DNA of 57,910 nt from Arthrobacter sp. GMC3 (GCF_002929305.1 NZ_PJIO01000019.1:1-57910); one strand, 5' to 3'. Counted from the first letter of the stretch, positions 1 through 8,858 are shown. The notes: a model not told the origin generated them from the letters alone. A program made the numbers and translations.

Positions 1-1731
1 GCCGCGCTGGCATTGGATCCTTGGCAATCGGGGATGGCCGAGCAATCGGCGCGCGCGGAGATCGCCACCGTGCTGTGCATCCCGGAAGGTACCGCCACCA
101 CCTTGGTTCGTCACGCCACCGAACTCGTGGCCTCCCACCCAGCCACCCGGGACGCCCTGACCGCCGGGAAATTGTCGTGGCGGCATATAGGGACCGTCCT
201 TGACGAAACCGGCACACTCGCCCAAACCCCCGGCATGAGCCAGGCTGATCTTGCCGACTTTGAACAGCACCTACTGAGGCTGGCGCCGGGGTCAACCGCC
301 ACCAGTTTTAAGTCCAAAGCCCGCCGGCTACGCGAAGGCACCCACCCGGAATCGTTACCTACCCGCACCAAACAGGCCATCTTGGGTCGGGCCATGACCC
401 TAGAACCTGGCCGCGACGGCATGTCCTGGCTCACCCTGCACCTGCCCGCACCGGCGGCCGAAGGTATCTGGGTCCACTGCACCCGGCAGGCCCGCACCCA
501 CCAATCCCCCGAAGAGCACCGAACCCTGACCCAACTGCGCATCGACATCGCCACCGCACTACTCCTGGGCCACCACGGAATCAACCAGCCCAGGACCAGC
601 CAATCACCGACCGGCCAGCACGGGCACACCGCCCCACCAGACAACGGGCTCGCCGGTAGCAGCGACGCCGGCGCTTCCGCAGGAACTGGGGCCGGAGCGG
701 CCAGCGCAGTCATGGCCCCATCGAGACTGGGCGGCACCGGTGCCCGTGCTACCAAACAGGACGCGACGGGGGAGAGAGGCCAGGCGCGGAGCGCCGGAGC
801 GGCTAGTACCGATCCGGTCAGTGCTGTCGGGGATGGTGTTGTATTCTTTGATCCGGCCCCGTGGGATTTATCGACGAAGGGTTCCTTTACCGTGGACCCG
901 GATTCTCCCCTTTTCGCAGGGATCCGTATGGCCACGCCCGGATACGCTGACGGCGTGGTCGACGGTGTCCCGGAGGACCCCCTGCAGGACTACCTGGACA
1001 TGCTCGCGGCCACCCGTAACGGCCAGGTCATCACGGATCCGCCCCTGCCCGAGGCGCAGATCCTTGTCACGGTCCCGTTGCTCGGGGCGTTGGGAATCAC
1101 CAACGAACCCGCCGAACTCATCGGCTACGGGCCCATCCCGGAAACCATCGCCCGGAAACTGCTGGCAAACTCCACCACTTTCCTGCGGCTGTTCACCGAC
1201 CCCATCACCAACGAACCCCTGGACATGAACCCGGACCGGTATTGGGTGCGTGACTCAGAGCGTGCCGTGCTGCGCGCCATGGCCCAGTGCTGCTATTTTC
1301 CCCAGTGCACCAACCCCGTCCTAGACACCGAGCTGGACCATGTCCAGGCGTGGGAACACGGCGGGAAATCAACCCACACCAACCTCAGACCCGCCTGCGC
1401 CAGGCATCACGCGCTCAAACACCTCAAAGACGACAAAGACAAACACGGCCACTACCGTGCCGAGCAGGACCCGGACCGTGCCGGCATCCGTCTGCGCGGC
1501 TGGACACCCTCCACCACACCAGATGGCCGGATCAGCTGGACATCGCCCTCCGGCCGCGACCACCCCGAACAGCCCAACGAACTACGACCACCGGCCTACC
1601 CAAAATGGCTCAAGAAAACCATCACCAAGGCGCTACAGCACACCGCCAGCGCGCCAGGAACCCCGCCCAGCATTCTCGAATACTTCCTCACCGGAAAACA
1701 CATCAAGTACCACCACCCAAACCACGGGTAA
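1..1731 (+). CDS. DUF222 / HNH endonuclease domain protein (13E12 type), 5' partial
   Basis: The frame is open from base 1, so the true N-terminus lies outside the window; DUF222 proteins normally have about 100 more residues before the first helix seen here (RAEIATVLCIPEGTATTLV). A DUF222 region is followed by a low-complexity Gly/Ala/Ser-rich linker (roughly 600-820). A C-terminal HNH nuclease motif lies near 1300-1430, with the CTNPVLDTELDHV core, then NLRPACARHHALKH. The family is multicopy in Actinobacteria and often linked to mobile DNA, but its substrate is unknown. The gene converges on nagA. No repeat or integrase is visible next to it. The family call is firm; the cellular role is not known. 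Confidence 0.85.
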   Translation, partial: AALALDPWQSGMAEQSARAEIATVLCIPEGTATTLVRHATELVASHPATRDALTAGKLSWRHIGTVLDETGTLAQTPGMSQADLADFEQHLLRLAPGSTATSFKSKARRLREGTHPESLPTRTKQAILGRAMTLEPGRDGMSWLTLHLPAPAAEGIWVHCTRQARTHQSPEEHRTLTQLRIDIATALLLGHHGINQPRTSQSPTGQHGHTAPPDNGLAGSSDAGASAGTGAGAASAVMAPSRLGGTGARATKQDATGERGQARSAGAASTDPVSAVGDGVVFFDPAPWDLSTKGSFTVDPDSPLFAGIRMATPGYADGVVDGVPEDPLQDYLDMLAATRNGQVITDPPLPEAQILVTVPLLGALGITNEPAELIGYGPIPETIARKLLANSTTFLRLFTDPITNEPLDMNPDRYWVRDSERAVLRAMAQCCYFPQCTNPVLDTELDHVQAWEHGGKSTHTNLRPACARHHALKHLKDDKDKHGHYRAEQDPDRAGIRLRGWTPSTTPDGRISWTSPSGRDHPEQPNELRPPAYPKWLKKTITKALQHTASAPGTPPSILEYFLTGKHIKYHHPNHG

Positions 1732-1745
1732 CGGCTGGGCAAACG

Positions 1746-1792
1746 TCCGCGAGGGACTCGCTGCAACGTTGCGAGCAGTGAGAGTTCGCGGA
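1746..1792. terminator. nested inverted repeat between convergent genes
   Basis: Arms TCCGCGA (1746-1752) and TCGCGGA (1786-1792) enclose a second stem, CTCGC/GCGAG, around the perfect palindrome GCAACGTTGC. It lies between two gene ends, so a bidirectional terminator is the simplest reading. There is no clear T-run. Confidence 0.4.
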
Positions 1793-1798
1793 TGGGGA

Positions 1799-3049
1799 CT
1801 AGCTAAGCCACTTTCCGGCGCGCATGACTCGCTGAAGATGCAGGTCGGCGTCAACGATCAGCGCGTCTGCGCGCAGGCCTCGGCGCAATGAACCAATTTC
1901 ATCCGTCAGCCCCAGCACCCCTGCCGGAACCACCGTTGCCGAGCGCAGTGCGTCGGTAAACTTCACACCGGCACCCACTGTCCGGCGAACCACGTCCAAG
2001 AGAGTAGCAGTGCCTCCGGCTATCGAGCCGGTGGCGTCAAGGGTGGCAACACCGTTCGACACGGTGACGGGTGAGGGCCCCAGCATGTACTGGCCGTCTG
2101 CCAATCCGGCGGCGGCCATGGAGTCGGTGACGAGCAGGATGTTCTCGGCGCCCACCAATGCGAACACGGTTTTGACGGTTTCCGGGTCAAGGTGGGTGTT
2201 ATCTGCCACGAGTTCGACGGCGGCATTGCCAGCTTTGGCGGCGCGGAGGCAAGCAGCCACAGGGCCGGGGGAGCGGTGGTGCATGGGGGGCATGCCGTTG
2301 AAAAGGTGCGTGACGGTGGGACGTCCGGAGACGCCGTCGAACCCTGTGGAGTCCAGGCCTTCGCGGGCCTGCTCAAGAGACTCAGCGGCCGTGGCGGTGT
2401 CGCAATCCGTGTGGCCAACTGAGGGGGTGATTCCGTGGGAGGTGAGCAGGTCCACGAGGTCAGCGGCACCGGGCAATTCGGGGGCGTACGTCATGGTGGA
2501 AATATGTCCGGCGCCGGCCTCGATCAAGGCGGTAGTAAGGTCCAGATCTGGTTCCAGCAGGAACGCGGGGTTCTGGGCGCCACAGCGGGAATGGGAAAGG
2601 AAGGGGCCTTCCAAGTGAATCCCGGCCAGGAGCCCTTCCTGGGTCATCTTGGCGTAAAGGCGGATGCCGTTAAGGAGGTCCGCAGGCGATGCGGTGACCA
2701 TGCTTGCCAGCAGTGTGGTGGTGCCCGCACGGTGCAAGAATTCCACTGCCTTGCGGGCGGAGGCCTCGTTGCCGCTGGGGAAATCCCCGCCGTTGCCGCC
2801 GTGGTTGTGCACATCCACCAGCCCGGGGATGATCCGCTGGCCCGCCGGGACGGCGAATACATTGGCGGCATCGACGTCGGAGGCATCGAAGTCAGGTTCG
2901 TCAAAGTGGTCGGCGCGACCTGCGAAAACGATCCGATCGCCCTCGATGGCTAGCAGGCCGCCTTCAATCACCCCATGGTCCGTGACGATGGAACCGTGAA
3001 TCAGTTTTTTGACGGGCGTTTGCTCGGCTGTGCCATGGGATTCAGTCAT
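1799..3049 (-). CDS. nagA: N-acetylglucosamine-6-phosphate deacetylase
   Basis: Removes the acetyl group from GlcNAc-6-P to give GlcN-6-P in the cytoplasm, feeding NagB (12530-13312). The 416 residues match the family length. The amidohydrolase signature is complete: HxH at H81/H83 (GLVDVHNHGG), HLEGPFLSHSRCGAQNP, SVGHTDCD, THLFNGMPPMHHR, and the catalytic Asp in LVTDSMAAAG. The ATG at 3049 has no Shine-Dalgarno but has TAGACT six bases before it, fitting a leaderless mRNA. It stands alone, convergent with the HNH gene, and is not in an operon with nagB. No DasR-like TGGTCTAGACCA operator is visible. High confidence. Confidence 0.95.
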   Translation of the reverse strand: MTESHGTAEQTPVKKLIHGSIVTDHGVIEGGLLAIEGDRIVFAGRADHFDEPDFDASDVDAANVFAVPAGQRIIPGLVDVHNHGGNGGDFPSGNEASARKAVEFLHRAGTTTLLASMVTASPADLLNGIRLYAKMTQEGLLAGIHLEGPFLSHSRCGAQNPAFLLEPDLDLTTALIEAGAGHISTMTYAPELPGAADLVDLLTSHGITPSVGHTDCDTATAAESLEQAREGLDSTGFDGVSGRPTVTHLFNGMPPMHHRSPGPVAACLRAAKAGNAAVELVADNTHLDPETVKTVFALVGAENILLVTDSMAAAGLADGQYMLGPSPVTVSNGVATLDATGSIAGGTATLLDVVRRTVGAGVKFTDALRSATVVPAGVLGLTDEIGSLRRGLRADALIVDADLHLQRVMRAGKWLS

Positions 3050-3055
3050 GGGTCA

Positions 3056-3061
3056 AGTCTA
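3056..3061 (-). promoter_or_regulatory. candidate -10 of nagA (leaderless)
   Basis: TAGACT is followed by six bases and then the nagA ATG, so transcription would begin at or next to the start codon. No recognisable ribosome-binding site is present. Confidence 0.5.
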
Positions 3062-3103
3062 GTCAGATCCTGTACCGCTGGCGTTGGCACGGCCGGAGAG
3101 TCC

Positions 3104-3799
3104 CTAGAACAGGCGGGATTCGCTGTCATCGACGCCGCGCATCGCGTCGTAATCAAGTGTTTTGCATTCGATGCCACGGTCAGTTGCCAGAACCCGGGCC
3201 TGGGGCTTGATCTGCTGTGCGGCAAAGATCCCACGCACGGGCGCCAGCAGGGGGTCCCGGTTCAGCAATTCCAGGTACCGGGTGAGCTGCTCCACGCCGT
3301 CGATGTCGCCGCGGCGTTTGAGCTCAATGGCCACCGTGGCTCCCTTGCCGTCACGGGCCAAGATGTCCACCGGGCCAATGGCTGTGAAGTACTCGCGCCG
3401 GATCAGAGTGTAGCCGTCGCCCAACAAGTCGATCTGGGCGGCCAATAGGCGTTGCAGATCGGCTTCCACACCGTCCTTGATCAGGCCAGGATCCACGCCC
3501 AGATCGTGGCTGGAGTCGCTGATGTGCTCATAGATGTTGATGATCAGCCGGTCGTCAGTCTTGGCCGACTGAACGATCCACTGTTCGATGACACCACTTT
3601 CAAGCTCGACGTCGTCCGGACTGAGCGTCCGCATGGTGGCGGGCGGACTCATCCAGTTCAACGGCTTGTAGGAGCCGCCGTCGGAGTGGACCAGGACGGA
3701 ACCGTCGGCCTTGACCACAAGGAGGCGAACAGCCAGGGGAAGATGGGCTTTGAGGCGTCCGACGTAGTCGACGGAGCACTTGGCAATCACTAAACGCAC
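3104..3799 (-). CDS. nucS: endonuclease NucS (mismatch-specific)
   Basis: Cleaves both strands at mismatches in the non-canonical actinobacterial mismatch-repair pathway, which replaces MutS/MutL. The N-terminal DNA-binding domain begins RLVIAKCSVDYVGRL and includes KPLNWMSPP. The C-terminal PD-(D/E)XK nuclease core reads GPVDILARD then AIELKRRGDIDGVEQLTRY. I placed the start at the GTG at 3799 (231 residues) because homologues begin at this M/V-RLVIA position and TAAAGT lies seven bases upstream, as for a leaderless gene. An in-frame GTG at 3808 would add only three residues. The extreme C-terminus (DDSESRLF) resembles the clamp-binding tail known for NucS; this is inferred. Confidence 0.93.
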   Translation of the reverse strand: MRLVIAKCSVDYVGRLKAHLPLAVRLLVVKADGSVLVHSDGGSYKPLNWMSPPATMRTLSPDDVELESGVIEQWIVQSAKTDDRLIINIYEHISDSSHDLGVDPGLIKDGVEADLQRLLAAQIDLLGDGYTLIRREYFTAIGPVDILARDGKGATVAIELKRRGDIDGVEQLTRYLELLNRDPLLAPVRGIFAAQQIKPQARVLATDRGIECKTLDYDAMRGVDDSESRLF

Positions 3800-3806
3800 G
3801 CCTCCC

Positions 3807-3812
3807 ACTTTA
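3807..3812 (-). promoter_or_regulatory. candidate -10 of nucS (leaderless)
   Basis: TAAAGT lies seven bases before the GTG at 3799. It overlaps the alternative GTG at 3808, which argues for the shorter protein. Confidence 0.45.
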
Positions 3813-3871
3813 GCCGCTGGGTTGACGGGCCAAGTTCGCCGGGGCCGTGGCTGGTGCGGCAGAATGGAACG

Positions 3872-4198
3872 ATGCCCCGTTCAAACCAACCGCGACGCCG
3901 CCGCTCATCCTTTTCCGGGGGCGCAGCCGCAGAGCCAGAACCGGATCTGGACCGGGCCCGGCTGGGCATTCCCCAGCGAGAATCAGCACCCGACGGGGAG
4001 TGGGCGGTGCGCACCATCACAGCCAGGAACGCGCAGAAGGTCTACACCTGCCCGGGGTGCCACCGTTCAGTGGAGCCGGGTGTGGCCCACCTGGTGGTCT
4101 GGCAGGAAGATGCTTTGTTCGGTGCCGAGGCGGGGTTGCGTGAACGCCGGCACTGGCACAGCAACTGCTGGCGCACGCGCAGCTACCGGTACAGATAA
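3872..4198 (+). CDS. small Cys/His-rich conserved protein
   Basis: This 108-residue protein is basic at its N-terminus (MPRSNQPRRRRSS). A probable zinc-binding half carries CPGCHRSVEPG, then VAHLVVW and HWHSNCW, so the spacing C-x2-C...H-x-H-x3-C resembles a treble-clef or HNH-like zinc site. Similar short proteins are common in Arthrobacter relatives and are sometimes annotated as ATP/GTP-binding without good reason. It is divergent from nucS and ends 10 bases before the hydrolase gene. CAGAAT six bases before the ATG fits a leaderless start. Function unknown. Confidence 0.65.
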   Translation: MPRSNQPRRRRSSFSGGAAAEPEPDLDRARLGIPQRESAPDGEWAVRTITARNAQKVYTCPGCHRSVEPGVAHLVVWQEDALFGAEAGLRERRHWHSNCWRTRSYRYR

Positions 4199-4208
4199 GG
4201 TTGAAGGC

Positions 4209-5000
4209 ATGGCTTTTGACCCTGTATCCCTTGTCTTTGCTGATCCCGGAACACCCAGTGAAATCCGGGCGGCCACCATTTTGCCGGCACTCCGGGAAAA
4301 TATTGAACTGACCACCGCCGACGGCTTGACCTTGGTCGGAGAACTGGCGTTACCGGCCGACGGCGTTGTCCGGGCTACCTTGATCACCCTCCATCCGCTG
4401 CCCACCCACGGCGGCTTCATGGATTCCCATGTCTACAAGAAGGCCTCCTACAGGTTGCCTGCCCTGGCCGGGATCGCCGTACTGCGATTCAATACCCGGG
4501 GCACCTCATCCCCCCGCGGAACCAGTGACGGGGCATTCGACGAGGGACGGGGCGAGCGCCTGGACGTTGCCGCGGCAGTGCAGTTTGCCGTGGACCGTGG
4601 ATTGCCGAACAGATGGCTGGTGGGTTGGTCCTTCGGCACCGAGCTCGTCTTGAAATACGGGGCACTGTCGCCTGTCGCAGAATCCGTCGAGGGTGCAGTC
4701 TTGCTGTCGCCGCCTCTGCACCGTGCCGAAGATTCCGATCTGGCCTTGTGGGCTGCCTATGGCAAGCCCCTGACGGTCCTGGTGCCCGAATTTGACGACT
4801 ACCTTCAACCGGCGGCCGCCGGACAACGCTTTGCCGCCGTCCCGCAGGCACATCTGGTGGCGGTAGACGGTGCCAAGCACCTGTGGGTGGGGGAGAAGTA
4901 TGCGGCCCGAGCCTTGAATGAGCTGGTCTCCACGGTGTTGGGGACCACCGTGGAGCTTCCGGTCCAGTGGCAGGGCTCGGTGGCTGTGCTGCCGGTTTAG
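4209..5000 (+). CDS. alpha/beta-fold hydrolase
   Basis: This 263-residue hydrolase has an alpha/beta core: RATLITLHPLPTHGG at the oxyanion-loop strand, RGTSSPRGTSDG, the nucleophile elbow GWSFGTEL (Ser), and the late His in DGAKHLWVG. No lid domain or signal peptide is present, so it should be cytoplasmic. The ATG at 4209 is favoured over far upstream in-frame starts because the hydrolase fold begins here and an AAGG lies just before it. TAAGGT, which overlaps the stop codon of the previous gene, sits seven bases upstream. Its last four bases overlap the end of the convergent AI-2E gene. Substrate cannot be told from the sequence. Confidence 0.8.
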   Translation: MAFDPVSLVFADPGTPSEIRAATILPALRENIELTTADGLTLVGELALPADGVVRATLITLHPLPTHGGFMDSHVYKKASYRLPALAGIAVLRFNTRGTSSPRGTSDGAFDEGRGERLDVAAAVQFAVDRGLPNRWLVGWSFGTELVLKYGALSPVAESVEGAVLLSPPLHRAEDSDLALWAAYGKPLTVLVPEFDDYLQPAAAGQRFAAVPQAHLVAVDGAKHLWVGEKYAARALNELVSTVLGTTVELPVQWQGSVAVLPV

Positions 5001-6322
5001 TTTTTGTCTTGCCTGGCGATGAAGACTTCCCGCATCAGCAACATCACAGCTGCAGCCGTGGGGATGGCGATCAGTGCGCCTAGGACGCCGAGGAGGCTGC
5101 CACCGGCAATTACCGAAATAACCGCCACGGCACCCGGGACAGCCACTGCTTTTTGCATGACGCGGGGGGAAACGAAGTAGGCCTCAAACTGCAGGTAGGC
5201 GATGTAGCAGATGGCGTAGATCAGCGCCGTTTGCCAGCCGCCTGTAAGACTCACCGCAATGACAACCACGGCTGCGATCATGCCCCCCACCAAGGGGATG
5301 AATGCGAGCAGTGCCACCACGAACGCCAGCAGAATGCTGAAGGGGACGTTCAAGATGGTCATCACAATAAAGGCGAAAGTGGCATTCAGGGCAGCCACGC
5401 AGACTTGACCAATCACGTAGTTGCCCACGCCGCGGGTGATTTCCTCGCTCAGTTCTTCAACACGTGCTCGCCGTGAGCGTGGTGCCAAACGGTATCCCCA
5501 CTTCTTGATCCCGGGCAGCGATGCCAGGAAGTACAGGCTCAAGACCAGCACAATCAAGGTGCCAAAGAGGGCGTTGGCGATGGTTGTGCCAACACCCACC
5601 ACGCCACCAAAAATGCCGCCCACGGCCTGAGCGTTCTGGAAGAACTTGGCAACCTGGGCGTTGATGGTGTCTAGCACGTGGTACTGGACGTCAAGTTGCT
5701 GGAAGAAATCGGAGTTCAAGAAGTCGTTGATCCAGCCGGGAGCCTTGTTCACCAACTGGGTCGTCTGCTCAACGATGGTGGGAATGAGTGTGGCGAAGAA
5801 GATCGCTACAAGGCCAAGCAACGCGCCTAGGACCACGATGATGCCCACGGGGCGTGGAACCTTGCGCCGTTCTAGCCAGCGAACCACCGGATCCAGGCCC
5901 AACGCTATGAACAAGGCCGTGACGATCCACAACAGAAGCGACTCTGTGTTGGCCAGGATGTAGCTCAGGAACAGGGCGATGCCAACGCCAACGGTTCCCA
6001 TGAAACCAAAGTAGATGGGATGCCGGAACATGCCGGTGGGGGTGGGAGTTTCATTCTCGGCCGCCTCGTGGGAAGCAGCCGAAGCATCGGAGGAGTCCGA
6101 GGGCAGGTCGAAGCGGACCCTGGGCTGGGCACCGGGCAGTGGCTTGCTGACCATCTTGGCGACCCATGACCGCCAGCCTGTGTGCCTTGTGGCCGTCTCC
6201 TGGGCTTCCTCAGTGCTGACTTCGGTGCCAGGGGCGTCCGCGTCGTCGTTCTGGGGGGCAACCGAATCGGGTGTGACCGGCGTACTCGGCTCAGGCGATT
6301 CTGGTTCATGGTGGGAGCTCAA
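4997..6322 (-). CDS. AI-2E family transporter (membrane exporter)
   Basis: A 441-residue integral membrane protein of the AI-2E/PerM family (PF01594), whose members export small molecules or ions; autoinducer-2 is only one proposed substrate. A disordered acidic N-terminus of about 85 residues (E/P/T-rich) precedes eight or so hydrophobic segments. The family's conserved later helices include VGNYVIGQVCVAALNATFAF and AFIPLVGGMIAAVVVI. The best start is TTG at 6322, with GAAGG nine bases upstream; no ATG or GTG fits without losing the tail. The N-terminal tail is not typical of characterised members. Family assignment is firm, substrate unknown. Confidence 0.85.
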   Translation of the reverse strand: MSSHHEPESPEPSTPVTPDSVAPQNDDADAPGTEVSTEEAQETATRHTGWRSWVAKMVSKPLPGAQPRVRFDLPSDSSDASAASHEAAENETPTPTGMFRHPIYFGFMGTVGVGIALFLSYILANTESLLLWIVTALFIALGLDPVVRWLERRKVPRPVGIIVVLGALLGLVAIFFATLIPTIVEQTTQLVNKAPGWINDFLNSDFFQQLDVQYHVLDTINAQVAKFFQNAQAVGGIFGGVVGVGTTIANALFGTLIVLVLSLYFLASLPGIKKWGYRLAPRSRRARVEELSEEITRGVGNYVIGQVCVAALNATFAFIVMTILNVPFSILLAFVVALLAFIPLVGGMIAAVVVIAVSLTGGWQTALIYAICYIAYLQFEAYFVSPRVMQKAVAVPGAVAVISVIAGGSLLGVLGALIAIPTAAAVMLLMREVFIARQDKN

Positions 6323-6490
6323 GGAAGGCTGCCTTCGTATCCGAGTGGCACGAGAAGGACAACTGCTCCTCTCGTTCTTAGTGACTCGAGATTACCAGCG
6401 CATAGGGCCTTCAAGAGCCATTTTAGACAGGTGGTTTCCGGTATTCCATGGTCACAGGGAAGAACCGCCAAGTATCGCTGAGAGTGAGAT

Positions 6491-6518
6491 TTGACTCCCA
6501 AACACCCCCAAAGATAAC
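6491..6518 (+). promoter_or_regulatory. candidate promoter for the 6563 gene
   Basis: TTGACT (6491-6496) and GATAAC (6513-6518) are 16 bases apart, close to a housekeeping sigma consensus. They lie 45 bases before the start codon of the membrane protein. Confidence 0.45.
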
Positions 6519-6542
6519 GATTCGGTTACCCTTGGAGTGACG

Positions 6543-6569
6543 ATGAAAGTAATTTTCCGCCAATGTTAG
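6543..6569 (+). CDS. possible 8-codon leader ORF overlapping the next start
   Basis: ATG at 6543 is preceded by GGAG at ideal spacing and encodes MKVIFRQC before TAG at 6567. That stop lies across the start region of the 758-residue gene (ATG at 6563 and 6572). The downstream ATGs have no good ribosome-binding site of their own, so translation of the leader could feed the main frame. No family match is possible at this length. Confidence 0.3.
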   Translation: MKVIFRQC

Positions 6570-8839
6570 GTATGTTCTTGCGTTCAAAGATTGCAATTGT
6601 TTTGGCCATATTGGGTCTGGTGGTCCTGGGATTGGGGATAGGCCAGCGCACCATTTGGCTGCCGCCTGCCACCGTCACAGCATCAGTTGGTGGCTCGGTT
6701 GCCTCTGCACCGCTGTCCGTTATTTCCCCTGATGTGCTGGCCACTAACGATGGAAAGTTCACGCTGACCATCAAGTCAGCTGGCCCCATTCAGCTTGCCG
6801 TGGGGCAGGTGCGGGACATTAACGGCTGGGTCGGCGACGCGGCACACACCACGGTCACCGGAGCAAATTCGGACTTTTCTGCATTGAACACCGAAAGCAA
6901 GGCGGGGAAGGAAACTGTTCCCAATCCGGCCGGATCAGACATGTGGGTCACCGAGGAGAAAGCAACCGGTGAGCTCAACTACACGTGGGAGAGCCCCGGA
7001 CACGGCGACTGGGCCCTGCTGGTCTCATCCGATGGCACCGCACCGGCACCCACCGATATTTCTCTGACGACGGCCAATGATGCCGGGACCCCGTGGGCTG
7101 TACCGCTGATGATCATCGGCTCCGTGCTGTTGGCACTTGCGGCCCTGATGCTGTGGCTTGGCCCCCGCAAGCCTGCGGCCGCGCAGGTGGCCGTCGCCGG
7201 TCGCCGCACGGCTGGCCGAGTTCCCTCTGACCCCGCGACGGGGGCCATGGAGGTTGCAAAGATCCTGGCCGCAAAGGAAAACGCCGCGAAGGAAAACTCC
7301 GGCTCGGCAGCTCCGGATTCCGACCACTCCACCATCGCCGAACTGCACCGCGCCGAGCGCGACGCTATTTCCGGTCACAGTGACTCCGCGAATACCAGCA
7401 ACGACAAGGACGACGAGCAGCAGGACCACGGTGCCGCCGCATCCTTGCCGACGGATGTCTTGGGTGTTGTGACACCTGGGACGGCGAGCATCGCCCTTGA
7501 TGGGACGAAGGATTCCTTGGATGGGGACAAGAACGAGGATGCTCCGGCGGACAATTCCAGCGCTGATTCAGCCAAGAGCCCGGACAACGACAAGGATCCT
7601 GACAATGATCCGTCCGGGGGCCAGGGCGGGAAGCCAGCCGAAAGTAGCGACGCCAGTACTGCCAAGGAGAGCCCTGCCGTCGAGAAGGGCCGGAAGCCCA
7701 GGAAGCCTCGGAAGCCTCGGACGTCCGGGGGAAATGAGTTCTCGATCCTGCCCTCCACGGATGGGCAGGACGGCCGAAAGTCAGGAAAAATGATGGGTGC
7801 TTCGGTGAAGGCCCGTTGGGGTGCCGCGCTCGCGGCCGTTTTGTTGGCTGGCAGCGTTGCCCCGGCCGTTGCCGAGGACGCCACTAGCACCGCCCCCGTG
7901 TCCACGCCGTCTGCCACCAGTACGGCAACGGCCACCCCGTCGGCGCCAGCCGTGACTCAAAAGGCCGGGTTCCCGACCTTGCTGGAAAGCCAAGTTCAGC
8001 GCATCGCCACATCAGTGGCGACGGTGGTAGGTACCGGGGACAATGCCAAGAACGCCAAGGAACTAGAAAGCCGCGTCTCGGGCTTGGCACTGGCGGCCCG
8101 AACAGCCAACTACAAGATCCGCTCCACGGTTGACTCGGAGGCGGCACCCCAGCCGGTAAACAGCACCAGGCTGCTTGCCAGGGTGGTCTCCACCTCGGAC
8201 ACCTGGCCGCGCACCTCGATGCTGGTAACCCAGGGCGAAAACAACCCGCTGCCGCAGTTGCTCACTATGGTCCAGAACAGCCCGCGCGAGCAATACAAGC
8301 TCGTCATGGCGTCCCCACTTTTGCCAGGGCAGACGTTCCCGGCAGTGGACAAGGAAGGCTCCGCAAGTGTGCCCTTGGATGCGGCTTCCGGCTTGTTGAT
8401 GAGCCCCAAGGATGCAGTGGCTGCCCTCAGTGACAGCCTTGTCACCGCCGATAGCAAGTGGAAGGCGAGCTTCAAGGACAGCGTTTACATCACTGATGTG
8501 GGCACCTACCAAAGCACCACCTTGGAGAACTCCAAGGACGCCACAGTGGTGTTCAGCCACAAGGCCGATGACAAGGAAACCTTTGCCATGCGCACGGCCG
8601 ACGGCGGCGCCCTCGTAGTGGTTGGCTATACCTTCTCCGTGGACTCAACTCCCAAGAAGGATGCAAAGGTTAACGTGCCCAATGCTTCCGCTGCCGCCCT
8701 TGCAGGAGGGCAAGAATCCTCCACCGGTGTGGTGGTGAGTTACGCCGAACCCGTGGTGATGTACATCCCGCCGACCGCAGATGGCAAGATCACCATTGTT
8801 TCGGCAACGCGTGACCTTGTTAGCGCCACGTTCAAATAG
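6563..8839 (+). CDS. large membrane protein with two extracytoplasmic domains, unknown function
   Basis: Not recognised. The 758 residues show a helix at about 9-27, an extracytoplasmic beta-rich domain (30-178), a helix at 179-199, and a long Asp/Ser/Lys-rich cytoplasmic linker (about 200-410) with a KPRKPRKPR run. A third hydrophobic segment at about 417-437 (WGAALAAVLLAGSVAP, then AVAED) is followed by a Ser/Thr/Pro stalk and a second globular domain to the end. The third segment looks like a complete signal peptide with an A-V-A cleavage site, and ATG at 7793 has AGGA six bases upstream. The gene may therefore be a fusion of a membrane protein with a formerly separate secreted one. Monocistronic. 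Start at 6563 or 6572. Confidence 0.7.
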   Translation: MLGMFLRSKIAIVLAILGLVVLGLGIGQRTIWLPPATVTASVGGSVASAPLSVISPDVLATNDGKFTLTIKSAGPIQLAVGQVRDINGWVGDAAHTTVTGANSDFSALNTESKAGKETVPNPAGSDMWVTEEKATGELNYTWESPGHGDWALLVSSDGTAPAPTDISLTTANDAGTPWAVPLMIIGSVLLALAALMLWLGPRKPAAAQVAVAGRRTAGRVPSDPATGAMEVAKILAAKENAAKENSGSAAPDSDHSTIAELHRAERDAISGHSDSANTSNDKDDEQQDHGAAASLPTDVLGVVTPGTASIALDGTKDSLDGDKNEDAPADNSSADSAKSPDNDKDPDNDPSGGQGGKPAESSDASTAKESPAVEKGRKPRKPRKPRTSGGNEFSILPSTDGQDGRKSGKMMGASVKARWGAALAAVLLAGSVAPAVAEDATSTAPVSTPSATSTATATPSAPAVTQKAGFPTLLESQVQRIATSVATVVGTGDNAKNAKELESRVSGLALAARTANYKIRSTVDSEAAPQPVNSTRLLARVVSTSDTWPRTSMLVTQGENNPLPQLLTMVQNSPREQYKLVMASPLLPGQTFPAVDKEGSASVPLDAASGLLMSPKDAVAALSDSLVTADSKWKASFKDSVYITDVGTYQSTTLENSKDATVVFSHKADDKETFAMRTADGGALVVVGYTFSVDSTPKKDAKVNVPNASAAALAGGQESSTGVVVSYAEPVVMYIPPTADGKITIVSATRDLVSATFK

Positions 8840-8858
8840 CATTTATCAGGTGAAGTTT

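Noticed and set aside
111..935. 274-codon minus-strand frame inside the HNH gene
   Set aside because: Antisense shadow of the DUF222/HNH frame. Composition is Arg/Ser/Ala-rich without motifs.
1..1731. Mobile element around the HNH gene
   Set aside because: No transposase, integrase, terminal repeats or tRNA are visible nearby. DUF222/HNH genes are common chromosomal residents in this group.
3780..4208. In-frame 143-codon extension of the alpha/beta hydrolase
   Set aside because: It overlaps the small Cys/His gene in another frame, and the hydrolase fold begins at the ATG at 4209, which has its own -10 and an AAGG.
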